A stretch of DNA of 64,000 nucleotides from Parapedobacter koreensis (GCF_900109365.1 NZ_FNZR01000009.1:124001-188000); one strand, 5' to 3'. Numbered from the stretch's first letter, positions 47,523-56,979 are shown. Notes: generated by a model not told the origin, from the sequence alone. A program made the numbers and translations.

Positions 47523-48830
47523 ATGAACAAAAGATATTTACCGCTACTATCCATTGTTATATTAACGATTTTTTCAGTTGGTTGTAGCAACTCCGGGGGA
47601 GGCGAGTTAGTTGGGGTAAAACGTGAGCGCCTAAAAACCAATCGGGCTCCCTACGGGATGGTGCTTGTTCCCGGAGGCACATTTATTATGGGGCAATCCG
47701 ATCAGGATATTACATTTGCCCAAGTGGCTCAGAATAGACAGGTGACCATCTCGTCGTTTTATATGGACGAAACCGAAATATCCAACAGTGAATACAGGCA
47801 GTTCGTCAATTGGGTACGTGATTCCATCTTGATATACAATTTTTTACAAGATGACAGTTACTTTGTCGAAGTAGAAGGCACCAATGAACGATACATCGAT
47901 TGGTCCAGGGTAAACAACGGCAAGCGATCGTTATGGAATTCGAGGGATCAGGCCGTCCGTGAGCGTACACGGGAGATGTATTATCAAGGTGAAGACCGTA
48001 TTTTCGGCAAAGAAGAACTCGACGTACGCCTATTGCGCTATCACTATGAGTGGTACGATTTGCGCGCTGCTACCGCAGCAAAAAACGATCCTACGAAGAC
48101 ACGCTCCGATTTTATCAGGCGGGATACTATCCTGGTATATCCCGATACGACTGTATGGCTCAATGATTTCAGCTATGCACAGAATGAACCCATGGTCGAG
48201 GGCTATTTTTCGCACCCGTCGTTTGATGAATATCCGGTAGTGGGTGTCACCTGGCGCCAAGCCCAAGCCTTCAACACGTGGCGTTCCCGGCTTTTCGAAA
48301 ATCACCAACGGAGCCGAAGGGGAGGAAACCGGGAAATCAGACAGCCTTATATGCTTCCATCCGAAGCGGAATGGGAATATGCAGCACGGGGCGGCCGCGT
48401 AGGTTCGCAATACCCTTGGGGCGGTCCATCCGCACGGAATGCGAAAGGCTGCTTGATGGCAAACTTCAAACCAGGAAGGGGAAATTACATCGATGACGGC
48501 GCTGGTTATACGGCTCCTGTTTACTCCTATTTTCCTAACGATTTCGGCTTATATAACATGGCTGGCAATGTGGCAGAATGGACTTCTTCCTCTTTCAACG
48601 AGTCTGCTTCTTCGTTTGTCCATGACATGAATCCTACTTATCGATATGACGCCGAACCCGGGGATCCCCAATCCTTGCAGCGTAAGGTCATACGGGGTGG
48701 TTCTTGGAAAGATGTCGGGTATTTCCTGCAAAATTCTGCACGTGCTTATGAGTACCAGGACACTGCCAAATCTTACATTGGTTTCAGAAGTGTGTCGGCT
48801 TATCCGGGAGTAGACCCAATGAATAATTAA
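47523..48830 (+). CDS. gldK: Type IX secretion/gliding lipoprotein GldK
   Basis: This 435-residue lipoprotein (lipobox SVGC, Cys21) has a formylglycine-generating-enzyme-like (FGE-sulfatase) fold: MVLVPGGTFIMGQSD, MDETEISNSEYRQFVNW, RLPSEAEWEYAARGG-like PSEAEWEYAARGG, FGLYNMAGNVAEWT and VIRGGSWKD. In the GldK/PorK family the fold is structural; with GldN it builds the periplasmic ring under the outer membrane. It is first in the gldK-L-M-N cluster, which is always kept in this order. The gap to gldL is 51 bases. Confidence 0.95.
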   Translation: MNKRYLPLLSIVILTIFSVGCSNSGGGELVGVKRERLKTNRAPYGMVLVPGGTFIMGQSDQDITFAQVAQNRQVTISSFYMDETEISNSEYRQFVNWVRDSILIYNFLQDDSYFVEVEGTNERYIDWSRVNNGKRSLWNSRDQAVRERTREMYYQGEDRIFGKEELDVRLLRYHYEWYDLRAATAAKNDPTKTRSDFIRRDTILVYPDTTVWLNDFSYAQNEPMVEGYFSHPSFDEYPVVGVTWRQAQAFNTWRSRLFENHQRSRRGGNREIRQPYMLPSEAEWEYAARGGRVGSQYPWGGPSARNAKGCLMANFKPGRGNYIDDGAGYTAPVYSYFPNDFGLYNMAGNVAEWTSSSFNESASSFVHDMNPTYRYDAEPGDPQSLQRKVIRGGSWKDVGYFLQNSARAYEYQDTAKSYIGFRSVSAYPGVDPMNN

Positions 48831-48881
48831 GAAATTTTACAATCAACTTTCACATAATTTATTTTATTATCTATCACTACC

Positions 48882-49679
48882 ATGGCAGAAAAACGCAAAT
48901 TAAAATTCGGCATTAACACACTCATCTCATGGGGAGCCTCTGTGGTTATCGTTGGCTTGATGTTCAAGATATTACATTTCCAGGGAGGAGAATGGATGAT
49001 TGCTATAGGGCTGACTGTAGAAGCATTATTATTTTTCGTCTTGGGCTTCCAAGCCGAAGCTAAAGAACCCGATTGGACACGCGTATATCCCGAATTGGCG
49101 GATGGCTACCAAGGCGAATTGCCGAAAGCATCTACCAGGTCAGGCGCCAGCGTGGGTACCACCGCTGCACTTGACAAAATGCTTCAAGATGTACAAATAA
49201 CGCCCGATTTGATTGGAAACCTGGGCACAGGGCTTCGCTCATTCGGCGATAAGGTGGCTGCCATATCCAACGTATCGGATGCTTCGTTGGCTACCACCCA
49301 ATTTACAGACAAACTAAAAGTAGCTACTTCCGGATTTGATAAACTGAACACCGCCTTTGAAAAGGCGTCCAATGATCTCGCCAATATCGGTAGTGCCAGC
49401 GCCGATGCAAAAACTTACCAAGAGCAAGTAGGCAAACTTGCGAATAACCTGCAACAACTCAATACCGTATACGAGCTGGAACTCAAGGAATCCGGAACGA
49501 AGCTGAAAAGCATCACCCAACATTACGACAGCATTGCGCAGACGTTGAAAAATTTCAATGAATCGGCAACAGATACCCATCAGCTTAAAGAGCATGTAAG
49601 CCATCTGAACAAGAACCTCGCTTCACTCAATGCCATCTATGGGAATATGCTGGCCGCAATGAACCAACCCCGTGTATAA
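48882..49679 (+). CDS. gldL: Type IX secretion/gliding motor protein GldL
   Basis: This 265-residue inner-membrane protein has two N-terminal membrane helices (about 12-31 and 38-56) and a long coiled-coil cytoplasmic tail. The charged residues essential to the proton-driven GldLM motor are present: Lys29 in the first helix and Glu47 in the second (LTVEALLFF), equivalent to the Flavobacterium Lys27/Glu49 pair. With GldM it forms the 5:2 rotary unit that powers secretion and gliding. The spacing of 54 bases to gldM is AT-rich. Confidence 0.95.
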   Translation: MAEKRKLKFGINTLISWGASVVIVGLMFKILHFQGGEWMIAIGLTVEALLFFVLGFQAEAKEPDWTRVYPELADGYQGELPKASTRSGASVGTTAALDKMLQDVQITPDLIGNLGTGLRSFGDKVAAISNVSDASLATTQFTDKLKVATSGFDKLNTAFEKASNDLANIGSASADAKTYQEQVGKLANNLQQLNTVYELELKESGTKLKSITQHYDSIAQTLKNFNESATDTHQLKEHVSHLNKNLASLNAIYGNMLAAMNQPRV

Positions 49680-49733
49680 CATAAACAAATTATAAAGAAA
49701 ATTAGTTAATCTAAAAAAAAATAATTTGTTACA

Positions 49734-51254
49734 ATGGCAGGCGGAAAAGAAACCCCAAGGCAGAAAATGATCGGAATCTTATATTTGGTGCTACTGGGTT
49801 TGGTAGCATTGAATGTAAGTGATTCCGTACTTGATGCCTTTAAGAACTTAGCAACAAGTTTGGGCACATCGACACAGAACACCCAGACGGGTATAGATAA
49901 TATGTTCAGTGCGTTTCGGGAAACTAAACTCAAAGACGAACCTGAACGAGCAACTCCCATATTGGCCAAAGCAGAGGAGGCCAGCCAATTGGCGAATACC
50001 CTTTCTTCCCATGTAGATTCGCTGCAGGCGCTGTTGACGGAAGCCGGTGGCGGAGAAAATGAAGCTACAGGTGATCTAAGGAACAGGAGCAGTACGGACA
50101 TTAGTTTCCGGCTGATGGTACGTGGAAAACGGGCTGAAAAGCTACGTGCGCTCATCAGCGAAACGCGCGAAAAACTGCTGGCTATATCAAATAACGAGGT
50201 TGGATTTTCATTAGATGCCCAGGATCCGCCACCACGTGCTGGTATAAAGAAAAATTGGGAGGAATCCAACTTCGGTGATGGTATACCGCTCACGGCAGCT
50301 ATTACCTCGCTGGAAAAAATAAAGGCCGACGTCAAAAATGCGGAAGCAGCCGTAGTCAAACACATCTTCGGTGAAATGGACATGGCTGTTGTAAACCTGG
50401 ACAGGTTTGCCGCGGTAGCTGTGGCCCCTTCGTCGTATATTATACAAGGGCAGCCGTATACGGCCAAAGTATTCCTGACGGCCTATGATTCCAAGGCCAA
50501 TCCTGAAATTTACGTGGGGAATAGTCCATTGCCTGTGACTGATGGGCAAGCCAATTACTCCGTCAACACAAACAGCGAGGGTGTTTTCAATTGGACAGGC
50601 ACCATCCGCGTAAAACAGACCGACGGTACAGTCAAAGAATACGTCACCGAACCCCAGACCTATCAAGTAGCCCGGCCATCGGCAGTGGTATCGCCAGATG
50701 CGATGAACGTCCTTTATATCGGTGTCGACAACCCCATTTCCGTGTCTGCACCAGGTATCCCCAAAGAGAGTTTGTCCGTAAGTGGACAGGGCGTAAGTGT
50801 ATCTGGATCGGGTGGCAAATATGTAGCCCGCGTAACCCAGACTGGCACGGCAAGTATCAATGTATCTGCTAATATAGGCGATAAAACACAATCCCTTGGT
50901 TCTACTAATTTCCGTGTAAAGCGCATTCCGAAACCGCAGGCACGCGTAGCTGGCCGGTCAGGGGGAACTGTGGCTGCAGCTCAAATCAAAGGACAGAACC
51001 GTATTTTTGCGGCGCTTGACGATTTTGAGTTTGATGCCAAATTTAACATTTCCCGTTTTTCAATGCTGATACAGAAACCGAGGGTCGATCCGATGGGGCC
51101 GTACCAAGGCACGGACGGAACGCTTTCCGCCCCCATGCAAAACGCTTTAGGTTCTGTCTCACAAGGCTCTTTTGTATTCTTTTATGGCATCATTGCTGTA
51201 GGACCTGATGGTGTACAGCAAGAATTAGATCCAATTTCGTTTAGAATTAATTAA
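49734..51254 (+). CDS. gldM: Type IX secretion/gliding motor protein GldM
   Basis: This 506-residue protein has the conserved start MAGGKETPRQKMIGILYLVLLGLVALNVS, whose hydrophobic part is the single membrane helix that enters the GldL ring. Four Ig-like periplasmic domains follow (for example SYIIQGQPYTAKVFLTAYD and VLYIGVDNPISVSAPG), ending in QELDPISFRIN. It transmits motion from the inner-membrane motor to the GldKN ring. Length is typical. The stop is about 20 bases before gldN. Confidence 0.96.
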   Translation: MAGGKETPRQKMIGILYLVLLGLVALNVSDSVLDAFKNLATSLGTSTQNTQTGIDNMFSAFRETKLKDEPERATPILAKAEEASQLANTLSSHVDSLQALLTEAGGGENEATGDLRNRSSTDISFRLMVRGKRAEKLRALISETREKLLAISNNEVGFSLDAQDPPPRAGIKKNWEESNFGDGIPLTAAITSLEKIKADVKNAEAAVVKHIFGEMDMAVVNLDRFAAVAVAPSSYIIQGQPYTAKVFLTAYDSKANPEIYVGNSPLPVTDGQANYSVNTNSEGVFNWTGTIRVKQTDGTVKEYVTEPQTYQVARPSAVVSPDAMNVLYIGVDNPISVSAPGIPKESLSVSGQGVSVSGSGGKYVARVTQTGTASINVSANIGDKTQSLGSTNFRVKRIPKPQARVAGRSGGTVAAAQIKGQNRIFAALDDFEFDAKFNISRFSMLIQKPRVDPMGPYQGTDGTLSAPMQNALGSVSQGSFVFFYGIIAVGPDGVQQELDPISFRIN

Positions 51255-51265
51255 TTTAGCGATTT

Positions 51266-51272
51266 AAGGAGG
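51266..51272 (+). promoter_or_regulatory. Strong Shine-Dalgarno sequence before gldN
   Basis: AAGGAGG is a full anti-16S complement, unusual in Bacteroidota, where most starts lack one. It is only two bases from the ATG at 51275 but eight bases from the in-frame ATG at 51281, so it points to 51281 as the real start. Confidence 0.6.
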
Positions 51273-51280
51273 TTATGACA

Positions 51281-52234
51281 ATGAAAGTGTATGTTTTTTT
51301 GGTTTCAATGTTCATTGTGCTTACCACGTCAGCCCAACAGGGTAATCTTTCTAATAGCACAACTCCAATTACGGCGGAAGAACCCCCTGTAGACGGCTAT
51401 TACGTCAAATCGGACATATTGGGCAGGGAGGTCATTCCTTACCCCATCATACGTCCCACGGATGTGGCTTATGTAAAGCGGATATGGCGTGAGTTTGATA
51501 TCCGTGAGAAGATGAACAGTCTCTATGCTTCACCAAAGTCCAGGCTGATAGACGTAATTATGGAGGCCGTATTGGCAGGTGAGCTTACGGCATATGATCC
51601 GACACCCACCGAGGACGATCCTACTGGTGATAGTTTCAAGACACGGCTTGCCCCTGACCAGGTATTAGGTAGGTTCGGTACGGACAGTACGCTAGTGGAA
51701 GAGTTTGATGAAAATGGCAACGTGGTTGCTTCCCACTTTGAGGCAGCCACCTTCAACCCTGAAGACATCGTTCGTTTTCGCATCAAAGAAGACTGGATAT
51801 TCGACAAACAACGCTCCGTGTTCGAACCCCGTATCATTGGCATCGCTCCACTGATTACACCAAAAATTGATGAAATCATGGGTGGGGCTACTGACGATAT
51901 CGGGGCAGGTGCACCCGCGGACGTCCCCAGCATGGGTGCGGCAGATAATCCTTCTATCGCAGCAGATGCCTACCCAGCCTTTTGGATTTATTTTCCAGAA
52001 GCCAGGCACGTCTTTATAAATAAGGAGGTAACATCTCGCCAGAATGATGCAACGGGGTTGAGTTATGACGACGTATTCATTAAACGTCTATTTGCCAGTT
52101 ATATCGTTAAACAGTCCAATCCCGAAGATTTGCGTATTCGGGATTACATTGATAATGGGCTGAACCGCTTATATGAAGCTGAACGCATTAAAAAGGGTTT
52201 GGTTGATTTTGAACAAGACCTGTGGTCTTATTAG
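51281..52234 (+). CDS. gldN: Type IX secretion/gliding protein GldN
   Basis: This 317-residue periplasmic protein has a signal peptide (MKVYVFLVSMFIVLTTSAQ). The body is GldN/PorN-like: VAYVKRIWREFDIREKMNSLYASPKSRLIDVIMEAVLAGELTAYDP in the first half and FRIKEDWIFDKQRSVFEPRIIGIAPL in the second. With GldK it forms the ring bound to the outer membrane. The ATG at 51281 is preferred to 51275 because of Shine-Dalgarno spacing. It ends the gldKLMN run; no terminator hairpin was seen after it. Confidence 0.93.
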   Translation: MKVYVFLVSMFIVLTTSAQQGNLSNSTTPITAEEPPVDGYYVKSDILGREVIPYPIIRPTDVAYVKRIWREFDIREKMNSLYASPKSRLIDVIMEAVLAGELTAYDPTPTEDDPTGDSFKTRLAPDQVLGRFGTDSTLVEEFDENGNVVASHFEAATFNPEDIVRFRIKEDWIFDKQRSVFEPRIIGIAPLITPKIDEIMGGATDDIGAGAPADVPSMGAADNPSIAADAYPAFWIYFPEARHVFINKEVTSRQNDATGLSYDDVFIKRLFASYIVKQSNPEDLRIRDYIDNGLNRLYEAERIKKGLVDFEQDLWSY

Positions 52235-52365
52235 GAATAGCGGAAAAAAATGATTTTCATCACATAGCACTGGCTTTTTACTTTTTGGCACGTAAATCGT
52301 TATTACCTTTTTATAATGCGAATGTAAAATTGGTGTATACGAAATTGGAGCATATGAAGTTTTTC

Positions 52366-52387
52366 TAAGTTTGCATTAACGCGTTAA
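52366..52387 (+). promoter_or_regulatory. Promoter of the cupin/JmjC gene with a palindrome at the start site
   Basis: TAAGTTTG at 52366-52373 is a perfect -7 box, and TTG at 52345-52347 may serve as the upstream element. The 12-base palindrome TTAACGCGTTAA (52376-52387) covers the predicted transcription start, a position suited to a repressor. The GTG start codon is at 52417. Confidence 0.45.
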
Positions 52388-52416
52388 CAATTAGCTTTAC
52401 AAACAAATATTAAGTC

Positions 52417-53283
52417 GTGCAATTAAAAAAAGTAGAAAAAATCTCCGGGATAAGCTCGGCTGACTTTGTCAAAAATTACCTCGACAAAGGCGTCCCTGTC
52501 ATTATGGACGACTTTGTTAGTAAGGATAGCCCTGCTTGGACCAAGTGGAGTTATGACTATTTCAAGGAAATAGCCGGAGATGCCCAAATTTCCCTCCACG
52601 GACGGGAAGACGCTTCGAATGATCGGGCGGCCAGTGCTCCTGTGACAAAGATGAAATTCAGTGAATATTTGGATCTGATCGAACGCCAACCAACGGATTT
52701 GCGTATTTTCTTATTCAATCTGATGAAGTTGAAGCCGGAGCTCAACCATGATCTAATTTACAACGATGTGACAGGTGGAAAAGTATTGCAATGGCTACCT
52801 TATCTTTTCTTTGGGGGAGAAGGTTCCAGCACCCGCAATCACTTTGACATTGATATGTCCCATGTCTTTATTACCCAATACAAGGGGATTAAGAAAATTT
52901 GGTTATTTCCACTGGAGCAATCGGATCTGATGTATAAATTGCCCTACAATTTCCACAGCATTGCCAACCTCAAAAATCCGGATTATGCAAAGTTTCCGGC
53001 ATTGAAGTATTTGAATGGTTATGAAGCAGAGATACATCCAGGTGAAACCTTATTCATGCCTTCGGGATGGTGGCATTATATCCAATACGTCACGGAAGGG
53101 TATTCCATCAGTGTAAGGGCACTGCCTTCGAAAGCATACGATAAATGGCGTGGATTCCGCAATCTGGTCATTACCCGTAATTTTGACAATACCATGCGGA
53201 AGATTTTCAAAGATCGCTGGTTTAATTACAAAATTAGTGCTGCAAACAGGCGTGCCGAAAAAGCCCTGCGAAGGACGAAATAG
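52417..53283 (+). CDS. Cupin-like/JmjC-type 2-oxoglutarate dioxygenase
   Basis: This 288-residue protein starting at GTG has the Cupin_8/JmjC double-stranded beta-helix. The likely iron triad is HFD (His and Asp in RNHFDIDMSHVF) and the distal His in MPSGWWHYIQY. GVPVIMDDFV near the start and KKIWLFP in the centre are typical of this family. Proteins of this type hydroxylate protein or small-molecule substrates; the target here is unknown. The basic C-terminus (NRRAEKALRRTK) could bind nucleic acid or ribosomes. It has its own promoter and is closed by a strong terminator, so it is probably a one-gene transcript. Confidence 0.83.
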   Translation: MQLKKVEKISGISSADFVKNYLDKGVPVIMDDFVSKDSPAWTKWSYDYFKEIAGDAQISLHGREDASNDRAASAPVTKMKFSEYLDLIERQPTDLRIFLFNLMKLKPELNHDLIYNDVTGGKVLQWLPYLFFGGEGSSTRNHFDIDMSHVFITQYKGIKKIWLFPLEQSDLMYKLPYNFHSIANLKNPDYAKFPALKYLNGYEAEIHPGETLFMPSGWWHYIQYVTEGYSISVRALPSKAYDKWRGFRNLVITRNFDNTMRKIFKDRWFNYKISAANRRAEKALRRTK

Positions 53284-53306
53284 GCCTTTCCAAGTAATAA
53301 GGAAAA

Positions 53307-53345
53307 AACAACCATCCCGGAGGCCTCCGGGATGGTTGTTTTTTT
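53307..53345. terminator. Strong intrinsic terminator after the cupin/JmjC gene
   Basis: AACAACCATCCCGGAGG (53307-53323) pairs perfectly with its mirror at 53324-53340, and a run of seven T follows (53339-53345). An A-run precedes the stem, so it would also stop transcripts from the opposite strand. It is the clearest terminator in the window. Confidence 0.9.
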
Positions 53346-53373
53346 CCGCTAACTGCCGTAACTTCGTAGTATC

Positions 53374-53514
53374 ATGTATTTTTTCAGAAAAAAAGATCCC
53401 AATAGGCCTGACAGCTTCAATCTTCGGGTCATGCATGCGATAAACGCAACAGCCATCATCCTATTTTTGCTGGCTATCTTATACAAAATTATATCACTTT
53501 TTTTTTTCGCCTGA
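53374..53514 (+). CDS. 46-residue single-pass membrane protein (DUF6728-like)
   Basis: A short frame from ATG 53374 to TGA 53514 encodes a basic, hydrophilic start (FFRKKDPNRPDSFNLR) and one membrane helix (about residues 24-45, rich in I, L, F and A). The charge pattern implies that the N-terminus stays in the cytoplasm. The sequence recalls the small DUF6728 proteins of Bacteroidota; this is from memory of the family's RKKDPNRP opening and not verified. A TAACTTCG one mismatch from the -7 consensus lies just upstream. It is isolated from the cupin gene by the terminator and precedes ridA by 40 bases. Function unknown. Confidence 0.7.
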   Translation: MYFFRKKDPNRPDSFNLRVMHAINATAIILFLLAILYKIISLFFFA

Positions 53515-53554
53515 AGATGAACTAAAAAATTCATCCCGTACATACCATAAAACG

Positions 53555-53944
53555 ATGTCCATCAACAAAGAAATCATCAACACCACACAAGCACCGGCCC
53601 CCATTGGGCCTTACAACCAGGCAATCAAAGCGGGCAATACGCTCTATGTGTCTGGTCAGATCGCACTTATACCCGATACTGGAGAATTGATCCAAGGTAC
53701 CGTCTCCGATGAGGCACATCAAGTGCTTAAAAACATCAATGCGGTATTAAGTGCTGCCGGATATACCTTTGCAGATGTTGTGAAGACCACCATCTTTCTA
53801 CGCGACATGAATGATTTTGCCGCAGTCAATGCCGTCTATGGGGAGTATTTTATCGAGCAAGCGCCTGCGCGGGAAACCGTTGCCGTGGCGGGGTTGCCCA
53901 AAAACGTCCATGTAGAAATTTCCGTCATTGCCTATAAACCATAA
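53555..53944 (+). CDS. ridA: RidA-family enamine/imine deaminase
   Basis: This 129-residue YjgF/YER057c/UK114 protein hydrolyses reactive 2-aminoacrylate and related imines formed by PLP enzymes. The family features are APAPIGPYNQAIKAGNTLYVSGQIAL at the start, and the catalytic arginine in APARETVAVAGLPKNVHVEISVIA, which ends with the conserved glutamate. Length is standard, and it acts as a trimer in the cytoplasm. The stop is directly followed by the ATG of the EamA transporter gene, so the two are likely to be co-transcribed. Confidence 0.95.
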   Translation: MSINKEIINTTQAPAPIGPYNQAIKAGNTLYVSGQIALIPDTGELIQGTVSDEAHQVLKNINAVLSAAGYTFADVVKTTIFLRDMNDFAAVNAVYGEYFIEQAPARETVAVAGLPKNVHVEISVIAYKP

Positions 53945-54844
53945 ATGCAGGGCCGCATAGCGTATTTCTCCGCAGCTTTTTTCGCTGCGGCACTTTGGGG
54001 CTTTATGTCCATTCCTTTGCGGGCCATCCAAGCATGGCCGGCGGGAGATATCCTTTATTACCGCATCTTTGTTTCGACGCTATTCATTTGGTTATTCATT
54101 TTGGCCTTCCGTAGAAGCCAGTTGCGATCAGATGTTCGGCATGTCAGGCAGCTCCCGCCAATACAGCGAAGACAATTGGCCTGGCTCACCGTGGTTGCCT
54201 CGCTACTCATCATGGGCAATTGGTTTTCATTTATCTATGCCGTCAACCATGTGAGCATCCAATCAGCTGCCTTTGCCTACTTAGTCTGTCCGCTGCTTAC
54301 TACCCTGGCTGGATTTGCCATTCTCAAGGAGCAACTGTCTACCCTCAAAAAAATCAGTATCGGTGTCGCCTTTGTCAGTGTTGCCATGCTGGCCCAAGGT
54401 TCTTTTTATGAAGTATCATGGTCGGTAGGCATTGCGTCATTTTACGCCCTATACTTAGTTGCCCAGCGCATCATCCGGCAAGTAGATAAACTGAACGTGT
54501 TGGCAGCACAGCTGACCCTATGTAGCCTGCTCATCTTACCATTGCTGCTCTGGCAACAACATCCGCTCCCACTTGATCCAAAATTTTGGACCAATATTGT
54601 CATCATCGCCATTCTATTTACTATCATTCCGCTCTACATGAGCATGTATGCGCTTAATGGTTTGTCTTCAACAACCGTGGGCATCATGATTTACATCAAT
54701 CCCATTATTGCTTTCATCGTAGCGGTTGTCTATTTTCAGGAACATATCACTGCGCATCAATTAATGGCCTATATGGTATTGTTGGTAGCGGTATTCTTAT
54801 TTAATTGGGGTACACTTCGGAAGGTTTTTCATAAATTCGCATAA
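53945..54844 (+). CDS. RarD-like EamA-family transporter
   Basis: This 299-residue membrane protein has ten hydrophobic segments in two EamA repeats. The first repeat shows ALWGFMSIPLRAIQAWPAGDILYYRIFVS and NWFSFIYAVNHVSIQSAAFAYLVCPLLTTLAGF. The second shows STTVGIMIYINPIIAFIVAVVYFQEHIT. The pattern is closest to the RarD subgroup (drug/metabolite transporter superfamily). The substrate is not predictable. It starts right after the ridA stop and ends 25 bases before recG. Confidence 0.88.
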   Translation: MQGRIAYFSAAFFAAALWGFMSIPLRAIQAWPAGDILYYRIFVSTLFIWLFILAFRRSQLRSDVRHVRQLPPIQRRQLAWLTVVASLLIMGNWFSFIYAVNHVSIQSAAFAYLVCPLLTTLAGFAILKEQLSTLKKISIGVAFVSVAMLAQGSFYEVSWSVGIASFYALYLVAQRIIRQVDKLNVLAAQLTLCSLLILPLLLWQQHPLPLDPKFWTNIVIIAILFTIIPLYMSMYALNGLSSTTVGIMIYINPIIAFIVAVVYFQEHITAHQLMAYMVLLVAVFLFNWGTLRKVFHKFA

Positions 54845-54869
54845 AAACCGTTGAAATCAAAAGACTGGT

Positions 54870-56975
54870 GTGGCACCATTCAGCTCCATAACTCCCATTG
54901 AATACCTCAAAGGTGTCGGCCCCAGCCGTGCCGAAGTACTCAAAAGCGAATTGAATGTCCATACGTTCGGCGACTTGCTGAAGCATTACCCTTTCCGTTA
55001 CATCGATCGCACACAATTCCACAAAATCCAGCAGGTGCATCCCGATATGCCTGCCGCGCAGGTCATCGGACGGCTGACCCATTTGGAGGAAATCGGTGAA
55101 CGTAAGGGGAAACGCCTTGTAGGACATTTCAAAGACGATACGGGCATCATGGAATTGGTATGGTTTCAAAGCATCAGTTGGCTGAAAAAATCGTTGAAGG
55201 TGGGCGCTGCTTATGTCATTTATGGAAGGCCCAGCGTATTCAATAATCAGCTGTCGATGACGCATCCCGAAATGGAACTTTATCATCCGGGCGTCAAGCA
55301 GGCCGGCAATATGAGCTTACAGCCGGTGTACAACTCCACCGAGAAGCTAAAAAAATTTACGCTTGACAGTCGGGGGATCCAAAAGTTACAGGTAGCATTG
55401 CTGGAAAGTATTGCCCATCAGTTACAGGAAGCATTGCCTGATTACTTATTGCATGAGCACCGTCTCATGCCGTTGCCAAGCGCACTGGTAGCCATCCATT
55501 TTCCCCGCGACCAACAGGAACTCGCTCAGGCTATCCATCGGCTCAAATTTGATGAACTGTTTTTCATCCAATTAAAACTCTTAAAGAACAAGCTGCTCAA
55601 CACCCATAAATTCAAGGGCCATCATTTTGATGTGGTAGGCAACAGGTTTAATACGTTTTACAATGAACACCTTCCCTTCTCGCTCACCAATGCCCAAAAA
55701 CGGGTCATCAAGGAGATCCGGAAAGATACGGCTTCGGGAGCGCAGCTCAACCGGCTTGTACAGGGCGATGTAGGCAGTGGGAAAACAGTGGTAGCGCTGA
55801 TGAGCATGCTGCTTGCCGTAGACAACGGCTTCCAAGCCTGCTTAATGGCCCCTACGGAAATACTCGCCCAGCAACACTACCACAGCATCAAAAAATTATT
55901 GGGCGAAGGTATTGCTTCCGTACAGCTGCTTACTGGCTCTGTTGCCAAAAAAGACCGTCGGATTATCCACACACAACTGGAGGATGGCACATTGGACATC
56001 CTTGTAGGTACCCATGCCTTGATTGAAGATACCGTACGATTTAAAAACCTTGGCTTTGTCGTGATTGATGAGCAGCATCGTTTCGGCGTGGAGCAACGGG
56101 CTAAACTCTGGCGCAAGAACAGTACGCCCCCCCATATGCTGGTGATGACAGCCACCCCTATTCCGCGCACGTTGGCCATGACCTTATACGGTGATCTGGA
56201 TATCTCCGTGATCGACGAGCTACCTGCTGGCCGCAAGCCCATCAAGACATTGCACCTTTATGAAAGCAGTCGTTTGCGCATGTTTGGCTTCATGAAAGAA
56301 GAAATCACGAAAGGAAGGCAGGTATATATTGTGTATCCGCTCATCAAGGAAAGCGAGAAAATAGATTTGCTGTACCTCGAAGCCGGACTGGAAACGCTGA
56401 TGAATGAATTTCCGCTACCGCAATACCGCATCAGCATTGTGCATGGTAAAATGCCCGTAAAGGATAAGGAATTTGAGATGCAGCGATTCGTCAAGGGAGA
56501 GACACAAATTATGGTTGCGACTACCGTAATCGAGGTGGGGGTGGATGTTCCAAACGCTTCGGTAATGGTCATCGAAAACGCAGAACGTTTCGGTTTGTCG
56601 CAATTGCATCAGCTACGCGGTCGCGTAGGGCGCGGCGCAGAGCAATCCTATTGCATCCTGATGTCAGGCAGCAAGCTGAGCAAAGAAAGCAAACTTCGCC
56701 TAGAAACCATGGTGCGTACCAATGATGGCTTTGAGATCGCCGAAGTAGACCTCCAATTGCGTGGCCCCGGCGACATCGCGGGCACGCAGCAAAGTGGCGT
56801 ATTGGATCTCAAGCTGGCCGACCTCACCACCGACCAGGCTTTATTGACCGAGGTACGCAATAGCGTCATTGGTATTTTCGAAGCTGACGGCCAGCTGGCC
56901 AAGCCAGAAAATGCACGATTGCGGGAATACCTTACTGAGCGCGAGCCGACCGTCGCTTGGGAAAAAATATCTTAG
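54870..56975 (+). CDS. recG: ATP-dependent DNA helicase RecG
   Basis: This 701-residue branch-migration helicase remodels stalled forks and Holliday junctions. It starts at GTG with the usual SSITPIEYLKGVGPSRAEVL. The wedge/OB domain occupies about residues 1-250. The helicase has Walker A GDVGSGKT (about 299-306), the DEQH box at 400-403, MTATPIPRTLAMT, and VATTVIEVGVDVPNASVM, followed by QLRGRVGRG. It is full length, with LQLRGPGDIAGTQQSG near the end as in the family. Translation of the GTG start may be coupled to the preceding transporter. Confidence 0.97.
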   Translation: MAPFSSITPIEYLKGVGPSRAEVLKSELNVHTFGDLLKHYPFRYIDRTQFHKIQQVHPDMPAAQVIGRLTHLEEIGERKGKRLVGHFKDDTGIMELVWFQSISWLKKSLKVGAAYVIYGRPSVFNNQLSMTHPEMELYHPGVKQAGNMSLQPVYNSTEKLKKFTLDSRGIQKLQVALLESIAHQLQEALPDYLLHEHRLMPLPSALVAIHFPRDQQELAQAIHRLKFDELFFIQLKLLKNKLLNTHKFKGHHFDVVGNRFNTFYNEHLPFSLTNAQKRVIKEIRKDTASGAQLNRLVQGDVGSGKTVVALMSMLLAVDNGFQACLMAPTEILAQQHYHSIKKLLGEGIASVQLLTGSVAKKDRRIIHTQLEDGTLDILVGTHALIEDTVRFKNLGFVVIDEQHRFGVEQRAKLWRKNSTPPHMLVMTATPIPRTLAMTLYGDLDISVIDELPAGRKPIKTLHLYESSRLRMFGFMKEEITKGRQVYIVYPLIKESEKIDLLYLEAGLETLMNEFPLPQYRISIVHGKMPVKDKEFEMQRFVKGETQIMVATTVIEVGVDVPNASVMVIENAERFGLSQLHQLRGRVGRGAEQSYCILMSGSKLSKESKLRLETMVRTNDGFEIAEVDLQLRGPGDIAGTQQSGVLDLKLADLTTDQALLTEVRNSVIGIFEADGQLAKPENARLREYLTEREPTVAWEKIS

Positions 56976-56979
56976 CGTC

